The notes under the pieces were generated by a model. It worked only from the letters and a program-made list of their open reading frames with translations. It had not been told where the DNA came from and made no database searches. A stretch of 64,000 nt of DNA from Mesonia mobilis DSM 19841 (GTDB lineage: Bacteria > Bacteroidota > Bacteroidia > Flavobacteriales > Flavobacteriaceae): the NCBI RefSeq assembly GCF_000423405.1, contig NZ_AUHX01000007.1:162813-226812 (forward strand), written 5' to 3'. Positions 44,615-53,413 of this stretch are shown piece after piece. Numbering within the stretch: the first letter of the stretch is position 1; each line of letters starts with the position of its first letter. A program made the translations under genes and the position numbers.

Positions 44615-45973
44615 ATGGGAATAGAAGAATTTGATGTTTTTGTAATCGGTACCGGAACTGCCGGAAAAGGCGTGGCAAAAGATTGCGCTGAAGCCGGCTG
44701 GAAAGTCGCCATTGCCGATAATCGGGAATATGGCGGCACCTGCCCAAATCGCGGTTGCGATCCTAAAAAAGTTCTGGTTGGAATTACAGAAATTATTGAG
44801 CGTTCCCAAAATATGCTGGGATTGGGAATTTCTAAAATGCCAGAAGTTAACTGGCAGGATCTACAAAAATTCAAGTACAAATTTACCGGCGCTATTCCCG
44901 CTGCAACCGAAAAAGATCTGGCAGAACTTGGTATTAAAATGTATCACCAGTCCCCTAAATTTTTAGATGAAAACACACTTTCCGTAGAAGGGAAAACGGT
45001 AAAAGCAAAAAAGATCGTGATCGCTACCGGAAATAAACCAATGCCACTTAAAATTCCGGGGGCAGAATTAATGCTGAATAGTGATGATTTCCTAGAGTTA
45101 GAAAAACTACCAGAATCAATGATTTTTATCGGCGCCGGTTACATCGGGATGGAATTTGCACATATCGCTGCACGTCTTGGCGTTGAAGTCACAATGATCG
45201 ATACAGAACCAAGACCGCTTTCAAATTTTGATGAAGATATGGTTGCTCATCTTACTGACGCTTCCGAGAAAATCGGAATTAAATTCATTTTTAACGCGAA
45301 AGCGTCTAAAGTTGAAAAACTTCGAAAATATCTTCGAGTAACTGCTGAAACCAAAGACGGAGAAGAAGTTTCAGCGAAAGCCGAATTGGTATTCAACACT
45401 GCCGGGCGCGTTCCTTCGATTGATGAATTGGAATTAGAAAAAGGAAATGTCGCCTTTACCAATAAAGGAATTTCAGTCAACGAACATTTACGGAATACCT
45501 CAAATAAAAATGTCTATGCCTGCGGAGATGTTTCAGACAGTGAAGGTTTACCGCTTACGCCGCTTTCTTCACAGGAATCACGTGTGGTTTCAGCAAATCT
45601 TTTAGGAAAATATAATAAAACCGAAGCGCATTATCCTCCGCAACCTTCGGTAGTTTTTACGCTTCCAAATGTGGCTTCCGTAGGACTTTCAGAACAGCAA
45701 GCCAAAGAAAGAGGTTTTGATTATGTGGTAAAACATAAATCGGCGCCTAGTTGGTTTAACTCTAAACGAATTGCAAATCGACATTACGCGTTTAAAGTCA
45801 TCAAAGACAAAAAAACCGAACAGGTTCTCGGCGCTCACTTGGTTGGCCCTGAAGCTGGAGAAATGATTAATATGTTTGTAATGGCAATGTGTGGCGGACT
45901 TTCTTGCAAGGACCTAAAAGCAATGATCTTTGCTTATCCAACGTGGAGCAATGATATTAAGGGAATGACGTAA
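44615..45973 (+). CDS. NAD(P)/FAD-dependent disulfide reductase (glutathione-reductase fold)
   Basis: Class I pyridine-nucleotide disulfide oxidoreductase of 452 residues. FAD loop GTGTAGKG (about 11-18), redox-active disulfide in GGTCPNRGCDPKK (about 43-55), NAD(P) loop IGAGYIGMEFA near 175, and the second FAD motif YACGDVSDSEGLPL near 305. The C-terminal interface motif, HPTxxE in lipoamide and glutathione reductases, is AYPTWSND here, so the catalytic His-Glu pair is missing. Substrate unknown, therefore not called lpd or gor. Confidence 0.88.
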   Translation: MGIEEFDVFVIGTGTAGKGVAKDCAEAGWKVAIADNREYGGTCPNRGCDPKKVLVGITEIIERSQNMLGLGISKMPEVNWQDLQKFKYKFTGAIPAATEKDLAELGIKMYHQSPKFLDENTLSVEGKTVKAKKIVIATGNKPMPLKIPGAELMLNSDDFLELEKLPESMIFIGAGYIGMEFAHIAARLGVEVTMIDTEPRPLSNFDEDMVAHLTDASEKIGIKFIFNAKASKVEKLRKYLRVTAETKDGEEVSAKAELVFNTAGRVPSIDELELEKGNVAFTNKGISVNEHLRNTSNKNVYACGDVSDSEGLPLTPLSSQESRVVSANLLGKYNKTEAHYPPQPSVVFTLPNVASVGLSEQQAKERGFDYVVKHKSAPSWFNSKRIANRHYAFKVIKDKKTEQVLGAHLVGPEAGEMINMFVMAMCGGLSCKDLKAMIFAYPTWSNDIKGMT

Positions 45974-46277
45974 TTTTTAGATGTTAGACCGCTTCGCTGT
46001 TAGAATTTAGATCGCTCACACTTTTAGATTTTTTAATTCGTCATCCCGGACCTGCCTGCCGGCGAGGCAGGCTTGATCCGGGATCTCATCGCTCTAATGA
46101 GATTCTAAAACAAGTTCAGAATGACGTCTATTTATACTTCCTAAAAACGATAAACAATCTAAATTCAGAAAAATTTCACAATTTACAGTAGTCAAATTTC
46201 AACATTCAAAATTGAACTTTTCAATCTAGGTTCTCGAGTCTATGCTCTAACCTCTAAAAGCCTAGCGATCTATCAAA
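45974..46277. repeat. gene-free region with inverted repeat of the GTCATCCCGGA type
   Basis: The 304-base gap has word-like text at both ends (GACCGCTTCGCTGTTAGAATTTAGATCGC; CTAAAAGCCTAGCGATC). At 46039-46126 is a nested inverted repeat: outer CGTCAT / ATGACG, then TCCCGGA / TCCGGGA, TGCCTGCC / GGCAGG, and ATCTCAT / ATGAGAT. A reverse-oriented relative lies at 48205-48270. Confidence 0.65.
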
Positions 46278-48068
46278 TTAAGCCACTTCCGCTTGATGCG
46301 TTATTTCTAAAATCTGACTTTCACAAACTAGTAGATCGGTTAGAAATTGCTCTTCTTTGATTACCCTTCCGCAGAAAAGATTCTTGTAATAAGTAATGCC
46401 TTCTTCCAGGTTTTGCGTAAATCTTGTGAATTTTTTTGCTTCCCGCTTATTCGAAAAATCGGTGCTTTCTTTTAATTCGGCTAAATAATCGATGTACAAC
46501 TGCAATTCTTTAATAAACATATGCGGGCGATAACCATTCAACACATTTTTACGCCCATAAATATGATCTGTAAGCTCCTGCAAAGAATACTCGCCATCAA
46601 AATACGCCAAATTTGGCCCGGGACAAACGGTCACAAAATCCATTTTCTTTACAAAACTGAAATTGTAATTCTTAGCGGCACTATTGCACAAACCGGTACA
46701 TAAACATTCTTTCTGAAACAACTTTTCGGCTTCCTTCGCTTTTTCTTCATTCGATAAACCTGACTGCTGAATTTGCTTCAGTTTTAATTTTTGATATTTA
46801 TGTGAAGCGGTACAAATAGGTTTTTCGGTAAATTCGGTATTCGATTCTAACAATTTCTCTGGACACGAACTTCCGGGTTTGTTGCGCAAAAGATTTTTTA
46901 TTCGAAATTCTTCTCCGCTAGCGCCTCTCAAATAATTGAAACGAACGCCAAGCGGCGAACTATGACTTAAAATAATGTCTTTTTCTTTCGATTTTTGAAG
47001 TTTTTCGAGGGTTTCTTTATCAACATTTGTAGCTTCAGGACACAACAAAAACGGCGAACCCCAACCGGTGGCATCGGCTTGAAAATAGTCTTTCAGCAAA
47101 GTATCTTCTTCAAAAGTACCAATCCCGCCCTGAACGGTGATCTTAATTTCCGGTAGCGCTGAAATTTTGGTTTCTTCAGCAAAAGCACTTCGGTATAAAG
47201 AGGATAATTCTGATTGTAATTCGTCTTTTTTCTGCTTAAATTCTTCCATAATCGGCCCCAGCAAATAACCATCGGTCGCGAAAGCGTGTCCGCCGCAATT
47301 CAAGCCAGATTCAATTCTGAATTCACTAACCCAGATTCCACGTTTTGCAAGGTATTTTCCCTGAATCAATGCCGAACGATAATCGCTGACTTTGATAGCA
47401 ATCGCTTTCTGAAAATTTCCGTTTTTATCTGGACTGAAGGTTTTAAAAGAAGACAGATAATTAAACAATCTTGGATTCATCCCAGCAGAAAATACCAAGG
47501 TTGAATTCTCTAAATCACTTTCAGCATAGCCTTTTAAAGCCTGCAAAGCATCAGAACCATTCTCTACCGGTTCTTTATTTTCATCAAGCTGATCGTTATC
47601 GATCTTCGTCATAATATTGACTTCGATCGCACCGGGTTTTACTTCCTCGCGAAGTTCAGATTCCAGATTTTCTTTTTCTGAAGAATCATTAAGCTGAAGA
47701 AATTTGAGGTATTTCTGTTTTAATTCGGAAACTTCAGGGAGCATTTCGAAATACTTGGTAATTTCTGAAGTGCCAGAAAAAGCAGCGGTTTTCACCTCTT
47801 CTACTTTCTTTTTCACTTCCTCGCTAATCAAATTAAGATAATCTGTAATTCGCTTGGCCCTGAAGTTTGGTTCTTTTTTGGTTATAGGTTGAAAAGTCTC
47901 GTTGTTGAGTTTATAATAATACTCGCGCATTTTTTCGATAAGGTGATCTTCAATAATTGAAATGGAAGAATTTATTCCAAAATGCGCCACTTTCACCGGC
48001 GTATCGATGGTGTAAGCAATGCCCATCACCGGAATATGAAATTGATGTGGGGATATGGCGTTTTTCAT
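46278..48068 (-). CDS. unrecognised cysteine-rich protein with possible FMN-type TIM barrel
   Basis: Cytoplasmic protein of 596 residues that I cannot assign. The order IPVMGIAYTIDTPVKVAHFGI (12-32), ESGLNCGGHAF (253-263), VQGGIGTFEE (312-321) and DATGWGSPFLLCPEATN (332-348) recalls the phosphate- and FMN-binding strands of nitronate monooxygenase-like barrels, with a helical insert at about 40-180. Beyond residue 395 a cysteine-rich part follows (C402, C419, C455, C457, C461, C482) that could hold a metal or Fe-S cluster. It has no operon partner: repeat tracts flank both sides. An FMN/Fe-S oxidoreductase is a guess. Confidence 0.8.
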   Translation of the reverse strand: MKNAISPHQFHIPVMGIAYTIDTPVKVAHFGINSSISIIEDHLIEKMREYYYKLNNETFQPITKKEPNFRAKRITDYLNLISEEVKKKVEEVKTAAFSGTSEITKYFEMLPEVSELKQKYLKFLQLNDSSEKENLESELREEVKPGAIEVNIMTKIDNDQLDENKEPVENGSDALQALKGYAESDLENSTLVFSAGMNPRLFNYLSSFKTFSPDKNGNFQKAIAIKVSDYRSALIQGKYLAKRGIWVSEFRIESGLNCGGHAFATDGYLLGPIMEEFKQKKDELQSELSSLYRSAFAEETKISALPEIKITVQGGIGTFEEDTLLKDYFQADATGWGSPFLLCPEATNVDKETLEKLQKSKEKDIILSHSSPLGVRFNYLRGASGEEFRIKNLLRNKPGSSCPEKLLESNTEFTEKPICTASHKYQKLKLKQIQQSGLSNEEKAKEAEKLFQKECLCTGLCNSAAKNYNFSFVKKMDFVTVCPGPNLAYFDGEYSLQELTDHIYGRKNVLNGYRPHMFIKELQLYIDYLAELKESTDFSNKREAKKFTRFTQNLEEGITYYKNLFCGRVIKEEQFLTDLLVCESQILEITHQAEVA

Positions 48069-48347
48069 TTGTTTTAGGTTTAATCACCAAAGATGAAAAG
48101 TAGCCACCTTTTAAAATATGATATTTATCAGGTTTTGGGGTTTTAGTAGTGAGAAATGAGATTTGAGATATTAGAATCTAGATTCTAGAGAATAGATTTG
48201 GTTAGTGGATTTTGTTTCAGAATCTCAAAGGAGTGATGAGATCCCGGATCAGGTCCGGGATGACGAAATAAGACAACTCAATTTTCAAAACTCCAAAAGC
48301 GAAGCGATCAAAAATCTATTATCTAACAGGCGAAGCCGGTCTAACTA
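48069..48347. repeat. gene-free repeat region between two minus-strand genes
   Basis: Contains word-like text (GAGATTTGAGATATTAGAATCTAGATTCTAGAGA near 48153; CCAAAAGCGAAGCGATC near 48292; GGCGAAGCCGGTCTAAC near 48328) and at 48205-48270 the inverted repeat CAGAATCTCA...ATCCCGGATCAGGTCCGGGATGACG, reverse relative of 46039-46126. Confidence 0.6.
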
Positions 48348-49136
48348 CTACTTCATCATTCGATACATTGGGTTTTGTTTTCGGTTGATGAAACCGTGGT
48401 AAGCGGTGTTGATTCCAATTAAAATTGCAGCGCCAAGAGCGACGTAAGCAATTAAAGTTTGATCTTCTGAATGTCGCATATAGATCGCAAATAAGGCCCA
48501 AATTCCAACGGCAGCGAACTCACGCATATTCCGAGCATAGATGATTACGATATTTACAATCGTAGCAATCACAATCATAATGATCGTCCACTGTACTTCA
48601 GAAAAAATACCTCTATTCCATCCAATCTTGGCTAAATAAGCGGCAATATTAGCAATGGTCGCTACCGCAATCCAACCTGAATATAAACAAATTGGCCACC
48701 AGCTAAACGCGATGATCTTAAAAGGCGCGTCCCAGCGCTCCATATTGGTATTCAGAATGATCTTGATAAGTGAAAAGAGAATCAGCAGCATCAAAAAGAT
48801 CGATAAACCGGTGTATTCGTATAACCAAACCACAACCCAGGCGGCATTGGCGAGATTCGCTAAAATGAACCAGAATTTTGTTTGCTGAAGAAACTGTAAA
48901 TCTTTTTTAGTGCCAAAAGCCTGATAGATTTGATAGCCTGAAAATGCCAGTAATCCCAAATAAATAATTCCCCAGATCGCAAAAGCATAATCTGCCGGCG
49001 TGAACAAATTAAAATATTCGTGACTCAGGCTTCCCATCGTATTTCCGTTGAGTTTTACGGCCTGCGTATAGTAACTCACAAAAAGTGTGATCACTACGGA
49101 AATAAAATTGAGAACAGCAAGTATTTTTGGTTTCAT
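48348..49136 (-). CDS. TspO/MBR-related tryptophan-rich membrane protein
   Basis: Integral membrane protein of 262 residues with about seven helices. FTPADYAFAIWGIIYLGLLAFSGYQ (about 44-68) matches the TspO/MBR core, with several Trp residues in later helices (FSWWPICLYSGW near 147). It is about 100 residues longer than classical TspO, a variant class often annotated as tryptophan-rich sensory protein. A role in tetrapyrrole or light sensing is family knowledge only; the ligand is unknown. Confidence 0.78.
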   Translation of the reverse strand: MKPKILAVLNFISVVITLFVSYYTQAVKLNGNTMGSLSHEYFNLFTPADYAFAIWGIIYLGLLAFSGYQIYQAFGTKKDLQFLQQTKFWFILANLANAAWVVVWLYEYTGLSIFLMLLILFSLIKIILNTNMERWDAPFKIIAFSWWPICLYSGWIAVATIANIAAYLAKIGWNRGIFSEVQWTIIMIVIATIVNIVIIYARNMREFAAVGIWALFAIYMRHSEDQTLIAYVALGAAILIGINTAYHGFINRKQNPMYRMMK

Positions 49137-49154
49137 AGTATTTAGTCTAAGTCG

Positions 49155-49193
49155 TCATTCTGATCCTGCCGTACGGACAGGTTTAGGGTGACG
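49155..49193. repeat. GTCATTCTGA-type inverted repeat
   Basis: GTCATTCTGATCCTGCCGTACGGACAGG followed by GGGTGACG: a shorter relative of the repeats at 46039 and 48205, between the TspO-related gene and the end of pdeM. Confidence 0.5.
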
Positions 49194-49281
49194 CAAATTT
49201 CAAATGAAATTACCAAACGCCTGAATAAACCAACGTTAGTGTTAGGTTAAAGTTTGATTTTGTATGAAAATGGAGTGAATT

Positions 49282-49911
49282 TTAGTTTACTCGAATTACT
49301 TCAGATTGTGCACAAACAAATACCTGATCTTCTTCTTCAGGTTTCATTAAAAAAGCGCCGGTAAATTCACCAAAAGCAGGTAAAATCAATTGATTTTTAC
49401 TTCGGAAGAAGCATTTCAATTTTAAATGTTGCTTTGCCAAACCAACCAATCGGTAACCGGGATGAATATGTCCGCAGATATTAAAATAACTTTCTTTTTC
49501 TTCAGGATGATGCGTTAAACGGAAGTTCCCGATCTGTAATTCCTGATGAATTTTTACGCCGAGTTCCTCATAATGAATCGGAGAAATAATATCGTGATTT
49601 CCTGCAATTAAAATGATTTCAGCTTGTTGCTTTTGAAGCCAGTTTTCAAATAAATTCCATTCGGCATTCAAGGCGCTGTGAAAAAGATCACCCAAAAAAA
49701 TGATTTTCTGCGGTTGGAACTCGGTTACCGCTTCATCTAACCGATCAAAATTTGTCTGGATCGCGGATTGTGGCACCGCGCTGCCGTATTTTCTAAAATG
49801 AGAGATCTTTCCCAAATGCACATCGGCCACCAGCAAAGCTTTTTGCTCTTCCCAATAAGAAACGCCGCTACACGCCAGCCGAAAATGGTTATTTTGGATG
49901 TTGATTTTCAA
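49282..49911 (-). CDS. pdeM: ligase-associated DNA damage response endonuclease PdeM
   Basis: Calcineurin-like metallophosphoesterase of 209 residues. The five metal motifs are present: DVHLGK (30-35), FLGDLFHS (about 72-79), AGNHD (about 102-106), HH near 133 and CGHIHPG near 145. PdeM is one of the four proteins of the ligase-associated damage response module, with the helicase, ligase and exonuclease found further right in this window. There is no ATG; the start is TTG (49909-49911), four bases after the upstream lipoprotein gene. Confidence 0.92.
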   Translation of the reverse strand: MKINIQNNHFRLACSGVSYWEEQKALLVADVHLGKISHFRKYGSAVPQSAIQTNFDRLDEAVTEFQPQKIIFLGDLFHSALNAEWNLFENWLQKQQAEIILIAGNHDIISPIHYEELGVKIHQELQIGNFRLTHHPEEKESYFNICGHIHPGYRLVGLAKQHLKLKCFFRSKNQLILPAFGEFTGAFLMKPEEEDQVFVCAQSEVIRVN

Positions 49912-49915
49912 CTAC

Positions 49916-50371
49916 TTATTCCGCCTCTTTAAATTCTATTTCTTGTTTGGTTTTAGGAATGGTTGCTATATAATAAGGCTGCGTCATTACGCTGGTTGCC
50001 ATTCCTTCAGGATGTGTTTTTTTGATGGCGAAATAAACAATTCCGTTTTGGGTATAAGTTTCTGTGATTTCAATTTTATGTCCGCCAGTGTTACGTTGTT
50101 TGTCGATAATGGCAATTACATTTTGTTCATCAAAATCGATGGCAGAAACTTGATCTTTTTTAATAGTCTCGTTGGCTGCATTTAACCTCATCATAAATTC
50201 TTTCCACTCGGTTTCATTGGTGATCACTGTATTCTGTTGCATTAAACCTTCACTCCCGCTACCGAATAAATTACCTTCAGAAATTACTTTTGGCGCCATA
50301 TGTTGCGTATTTTTTGCTGAATTACAACTAAACATAAAGATCGCAAAACAGATATAAACTAAATTTTTCAT
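49916..50371 (-). CDS. PrcB-like lipoprotein
   Basis: Lipoprotein of 151 residues: signal MKNLVYICFAIFMFSC with lipobox Cys16. The C-terminal part (about 60-150) fits the PrcB C-terminal domain: WKEFMMRLNAANETI, VIAIIDKQRNTGGHKIEI, and a final YYIATIPKTKQEIEF. In Treponema PrcB stabilises a surface protease; the role here is unknown. It precedes pdeM on the same strand, within the DNA repair cluster, although it has no obvious link with repair. Confidence 0.82.
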   Translation of the reverse strand: MKNLVYICFAIFMFSCNSAKNTQHMAPKVISEGNLFGSGSEGLMQQNTVITNETEWKEFMMRLNAANETIKKDQVSAIDFDEQNVIAIIDKQRNTGGHKIEITETYTQNGIVYFAIKKTHPEGMATSVMTQPYYIATIPKTKQEIEFKEAE

Positions 50372-50440
50372 ACAATTAAATTTGATTTTAGAAAGCTAAG
50401 ATAGAAAATAGGCGGTTGAAATGTATTCCTGTTAACATGC

Positions 50441-50545
50441 TTTTTGCGTTAGGGATAGCAGTGAAAATCCCGCAGTAAGTTGTAGCGCTAGCGAAAACTT
50501 ATGAGGAATTGTAACGAATAGCCCGACCCGAAGGGAAACGCCCAG
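50441..50545. ncRNA. Flavo-1-like structured RNA element, copy 1
   Basis: Conserved element with GCGTT (50446-50450) pairing with AACGC near 50537-50541, GGGAT pairing with ATCCC, a TAAGTT / AACTTA stem, and hairpin CCCGAAGGG after the conserved GAATAGCCCGA. Copy 2 lies at 56895-57002. The closing stem changes from T-A to G-C at the same pair, which supports structure. I recall this pattern as the Flavo-1 motif of Bacteroidetes; strand is uncertain. The gap 50372-50786 also holds hairpin repeat copy R1. Confidence 0.55.
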
Positions 50546-50553
50546 ATTTTTCT

Positions 50554-50735
50554 AAACCTTTCCGTCATTCCTACGGAACGCCACCTTTCCTTTATAAGGA
50601 AAGGAACTTTTAAGAATAATATTAAATTTAAACCTTCCAAATTCTTTCGCTAACGCTGCAGAACCCACCTTCCCTAAATTAGGGAAGGAACCTAAAAAAG
50701 CTCCCCTCCTTTTAAATGAGGGGCAAGGGGTGGTT
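50554..50735. repeat. composite hairpin element R1
   Basis: Starts AACCTTTCCGTCATTCC and carries three palindromes: ATTCC/GGAAC, CCTTCCCTAAATTAGGGAAGG (50683-50703) and CCCCTCC/GAGGGG, ending GGGGTGG. Direct-orientation relatives R2, R3 and R4 lie at 53301, 53786 and 55587. This copy has an internal duplication of the first hairpin section. Confidence 0.75.
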
Positions 50736-50786
50736 AAAATTTATTAATTGAATTCTATTTTCTAGATTCCTGCCTTCGCAGGAATT

Positions 50787-53267
50787 TTACTTTTCGAGTT
50801 GTTTAAGCATACGCTGAATGCGGTCTTCTAATTTTTCTGAAGAGAGCTTTTCACGTAATCGATCGGTGATGATGGGAAATGAAAACGGAGTGGGTTTTTG
50901 GCAGGATTTCCAGACGATTTTTTGGTGATGAATTCGCTCTAATGCCAACCGCAATCTGCCTTCTTCTAACTGATGTTCAAAGGTTTCTCGAAAGGCTTGT
51001 TGAAATAATAAGTTATCGTCTTCGTAATCTCGAAATACGTCGAACAATAACTGAGAGCTTGATTGTAGGTGTTTACTTTTGATCAATTTGTTGGGATAAC
51101 CGGTAAAAACCAACCCGGCAACAACGGCAATATCTCTAAATTTTCGGCGAGCCATTTCGGTAGCGTTTAGACTTTTGTAAAGGTCGTCCATCAAAAATTC
51201 TTCGGAAAACAAATCGTTGTCTAAGACTTGTTGCATATCGATCTCTTGGTCTGAAAGTAGCTCGAAACCATAATCGTTAAACGCAATGCTGAAGGAAATT
51301 GGCGACAACAAACTAATGCGATACGCCAACAAACTACCCAAAGCTTCGTGAACAAAACGTCCTTCGAACGGATAAAAAATAGCGTGATAACCTTCGCGAG
51401 TTTTAAAAGTTTCGATAAGAAATTCGTCTTGTTTTGGAATGATCGATTCTAATTGTTGGCGTTCTAAAATAGGTTGAAGTGCTGTTAACTCGGGAGACTT
51501 CTCAACTCCGCTCGAAGTGACAGAAAGACTTTCTGCGGCTTCGTATAATTCTTCCCGAAGTAATTCACTCATTTGTGCTGAAAAGGTCATTCGACCGCCC
51601 ATCCAACTTGGCACTTTTGCGGTTTTCTTTTTTGACTTTCTTACCAAAACCTGCATTCCTTTAATTCTAGAAAGCTCTAGGTTTCTGCCGGCAAATGTAA
51701 ATACGTCTCCGGGTTTCAACTTAGAAACAAACCACTCTTCGATCGTGCCAATAAAACCGCCTTTTACATATTTTACGGTCAGCATCGCATCACTTACGAT
51801 CGTACCGATCTGTAACCGATGACGCATGGCAACGCCACGATGGTTGACTTTAAACCTACCATCCTCTTCAATTTCTACCTTTTTATATTCGTCGTAGGTT
51901 TGCAGACTTTGGCTTCCTTTCGTAATAAAATTTAAACACCAACGCCACTCGTCTTCGGTTAAACCTTGAAAACAGAACGTCGATTTTATTTCTGGGTAAA
52001 TTTCATTGGGATAAAATCCGTCGGAAACTGCTAAAGTTGTTAAATACTGCACCAGAACGTCGAAACTTTGTAAATACGGAATGCGATCTTCTACCGCTTT
52101 TTTCTCGACTGCTTTTTGGAGTGCAGCCGCTTCAATAAGTTCGATGGCGTGCGTGGGTAAAAAGTAAATTCGGCTGGCTTTGCCCGGTTGATGACCGCTT
52201 CTCCCAGCACGTTGTAAAAAACGGGCAACACCTTTTGGACCGCCAATTTGAATAATGGTTTCTACCGGAGCAAAATCGACACCTAAATCTAAACTCGACG
52301 TACAAATAACCGCTTTTAGACTTTCGTTTCTAATCGCTTGCTCTACCCAAAGTCGCGTTTCTTTATTGATGCTTCCGTGATGCATTGCCACTTCTCCGGC
52401 AAATTCGGGATACTTATTCATTAATTTTTGAAACCACAATTCACATTGCGAACGCGTATTGGTAAAAACTAACGTGGTTTTTGAATTGTTTAAAATCGGG
52501 ATCACTTCATCTAACAAATGCAAACCCAAATGCCCACGCCACGGAAATTTTTCCATCGACTCCGGAATAATGGACTTTACTTCTATTTGTTTTTGAATAT
52601 TCGCTTTGATCAATGTTGAATTTTTTAGTGCTTCACTTTCGGCTCCCAACAAAACTTCTTGTGCCTGTGGAAGATTACCGATGGTGGCCGAAATACCCCA
52701 AATTTTCAAATTCTTCGAAACGGTTTTTAAGCGAGAAAGGGCTAATTCTGTTTGAACGCCACGTTTACTGCCTAACAACTCGTGCCACTCATCGACGACG
52801 ATCGCATTTAGATTTTTAAAAAGTTTCGGGTAGTTTTTTGAAGAAAGCAATAAATGTAAGCTCTCTGGCGTGGTAATTAATAGATCGGGCATCGACTTTT
52901 TTTGTGCCGCGCGTTCTTTTTGAGAAGTATCGCCGGTGCGAATTCCAACAGTTAATCCCGAATTAGTTTCTTCTGCAAAACGAGTAGCCGCTTGCGCAAT
53001 CTCTACAGAAAGTGCCCGAAGCGGCGTGATCCAAATGGCTTTTAAACCCTTTTGAGGTTTTGTTTTATAATCGGGATTTTGCTTTAGGTATTCTAAAACG
53101 ATCGGCACCCAAAGTGCGTAGGTTTTTCCGCTTCCCGTAGGTGCGTTTAGGAGTCCGTTTTTTCCTTTAAGATAAGCATCCCAAGTTTTTTTCTGAAACG
53201 GAAAAGGCTTCCAACCTTGCTGGGTAAACCAATTTTCTGCAATGGCTAAAAGCTCTTTTCTGTTCAT
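50787..53267 (-). CDS. ligase-associated DNA damage response DEXH-box helicase (Lhr-core type)
   Basis: Superfamily 2 helicase of 826 residues. Motif I NAPTGSGKT (41-49), motif II VVDEWH (157-162), motif III WGISATIGNL (about 193-202), and motif VI RAGRSGHQPG near 350 are all visible. A winged-helix and the Lhr-specific C-terminal domain follow to about 820. Lhr-core helicases with a neighbouring ligase, a beta-CASP exonuclease and PdeM are a known repair module. It stands between repeat copies R1 and R2. Confidence 0.94.
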   Translation of the reverse strand: MNRKELLAIAENWFTQQGWKPFPFQKKTWDAYLKGKNGLLNAPTGSGKTYALWVPIVLEYLKQNPDYKTKPQKGLKAIWITPLRALSVEIAQAATRFAEETNSGLTVGIRTGDTSQKERAAQKKSMPDLLITTPESLHLLLSSKNYPKLFKNLNAIVVDEWHELLGSKRGVQTELALSRLKTVSKNLKIWGISATIGNLPQAQEVLLGAESEALKNSTLIKANIQKQIEVKSIIPESMEKFPWRGHLGLHLLDEVIPILNNSKTTLVFTNTRSQCELWFQKLMNKYPEFAGEVAMHHGSINKETRLWVEQAIRNESLKAVICTSSLDLGVDFAPVETIIQIGGPKGVARFLQRAGRSGHQPGKASRIYFLPTHAIELIEAAALQKAVEKKAVEDRIPYLQSFDVLVQYLTTLAVSDGFYPNEIYPEIKSTFCFQGLTEDEWRWCLNFITKGSQSLQTYDEYKKVEIEEDGRFKVNHRGVAMRHRLQIGTIVSDAMLTVKYVKGGFIGTIEEWFVSKLKPGDVFTFAGRNLELSRIKGMQVLVRKSKKKTAKVPSWMGGRMTFSAQMSELLREELYEAAESLSVTSSGVEKSPELTALQPILERQQLESIIPKQDEFLIETFKTREGYHAIFYPFEGRFVHEALGSLLAYRISLLSPISFSIAFNDYGFELLSDQEIDMQQVLDNDLFSEEFLMDDLYKSLNATEMARRKFRDIAVVAGLVFTGYPNKLIKSKHLQSSSQLLFDVFRDYEDDNLLFQQAFRETFEHQLEEGRLRLALERIHHQKIVWKSCQKPTPFSFPIITDRLREKLSSEKLEDRIQRMLKQLEK

Positions 53268-53300
53268 TTTATTTATTACTTTACTTCAGAATCTGTGTTT

Positions 53301-53413
53301 ACCCTTCCGTCATTCCTGCGGAATGCCACCTTCCCTAAATTAGGGAAGGAACTTTTAAGCTCCCCTCCTTTTCAAGGAGGGGAAACTTCACTTGTGAAGT
53401 TGGGGTGGTTTTA
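53301..53413. repeat. composite hairpin element R2
   Basis: ACCCTTCCGTCATTCC-TGC-GGAAT, then CCTTCCCTAAATTAGGGAAGG, then CTCCCCTCCTTTTCAAGGAGGGG, then an AACTTCACTTGTGAAGTT hairpin and GGGGTGGTTTTATT, the last bases touching the DUF559 stop codon. Confidence 0.8.

Noticed and set aside
43297..48347. CRISPR array in the repeat tracts
   Set aside because: The repeats are degenerate, unevenly spaced and lack unique spacers; no cas gene is present.
50441..50545. Possible rho-independent terminator for the helicase gene
   Set aside because: There is no T-run at the right place on the minus strand, and the full structure fits the recurrent RNA element better.
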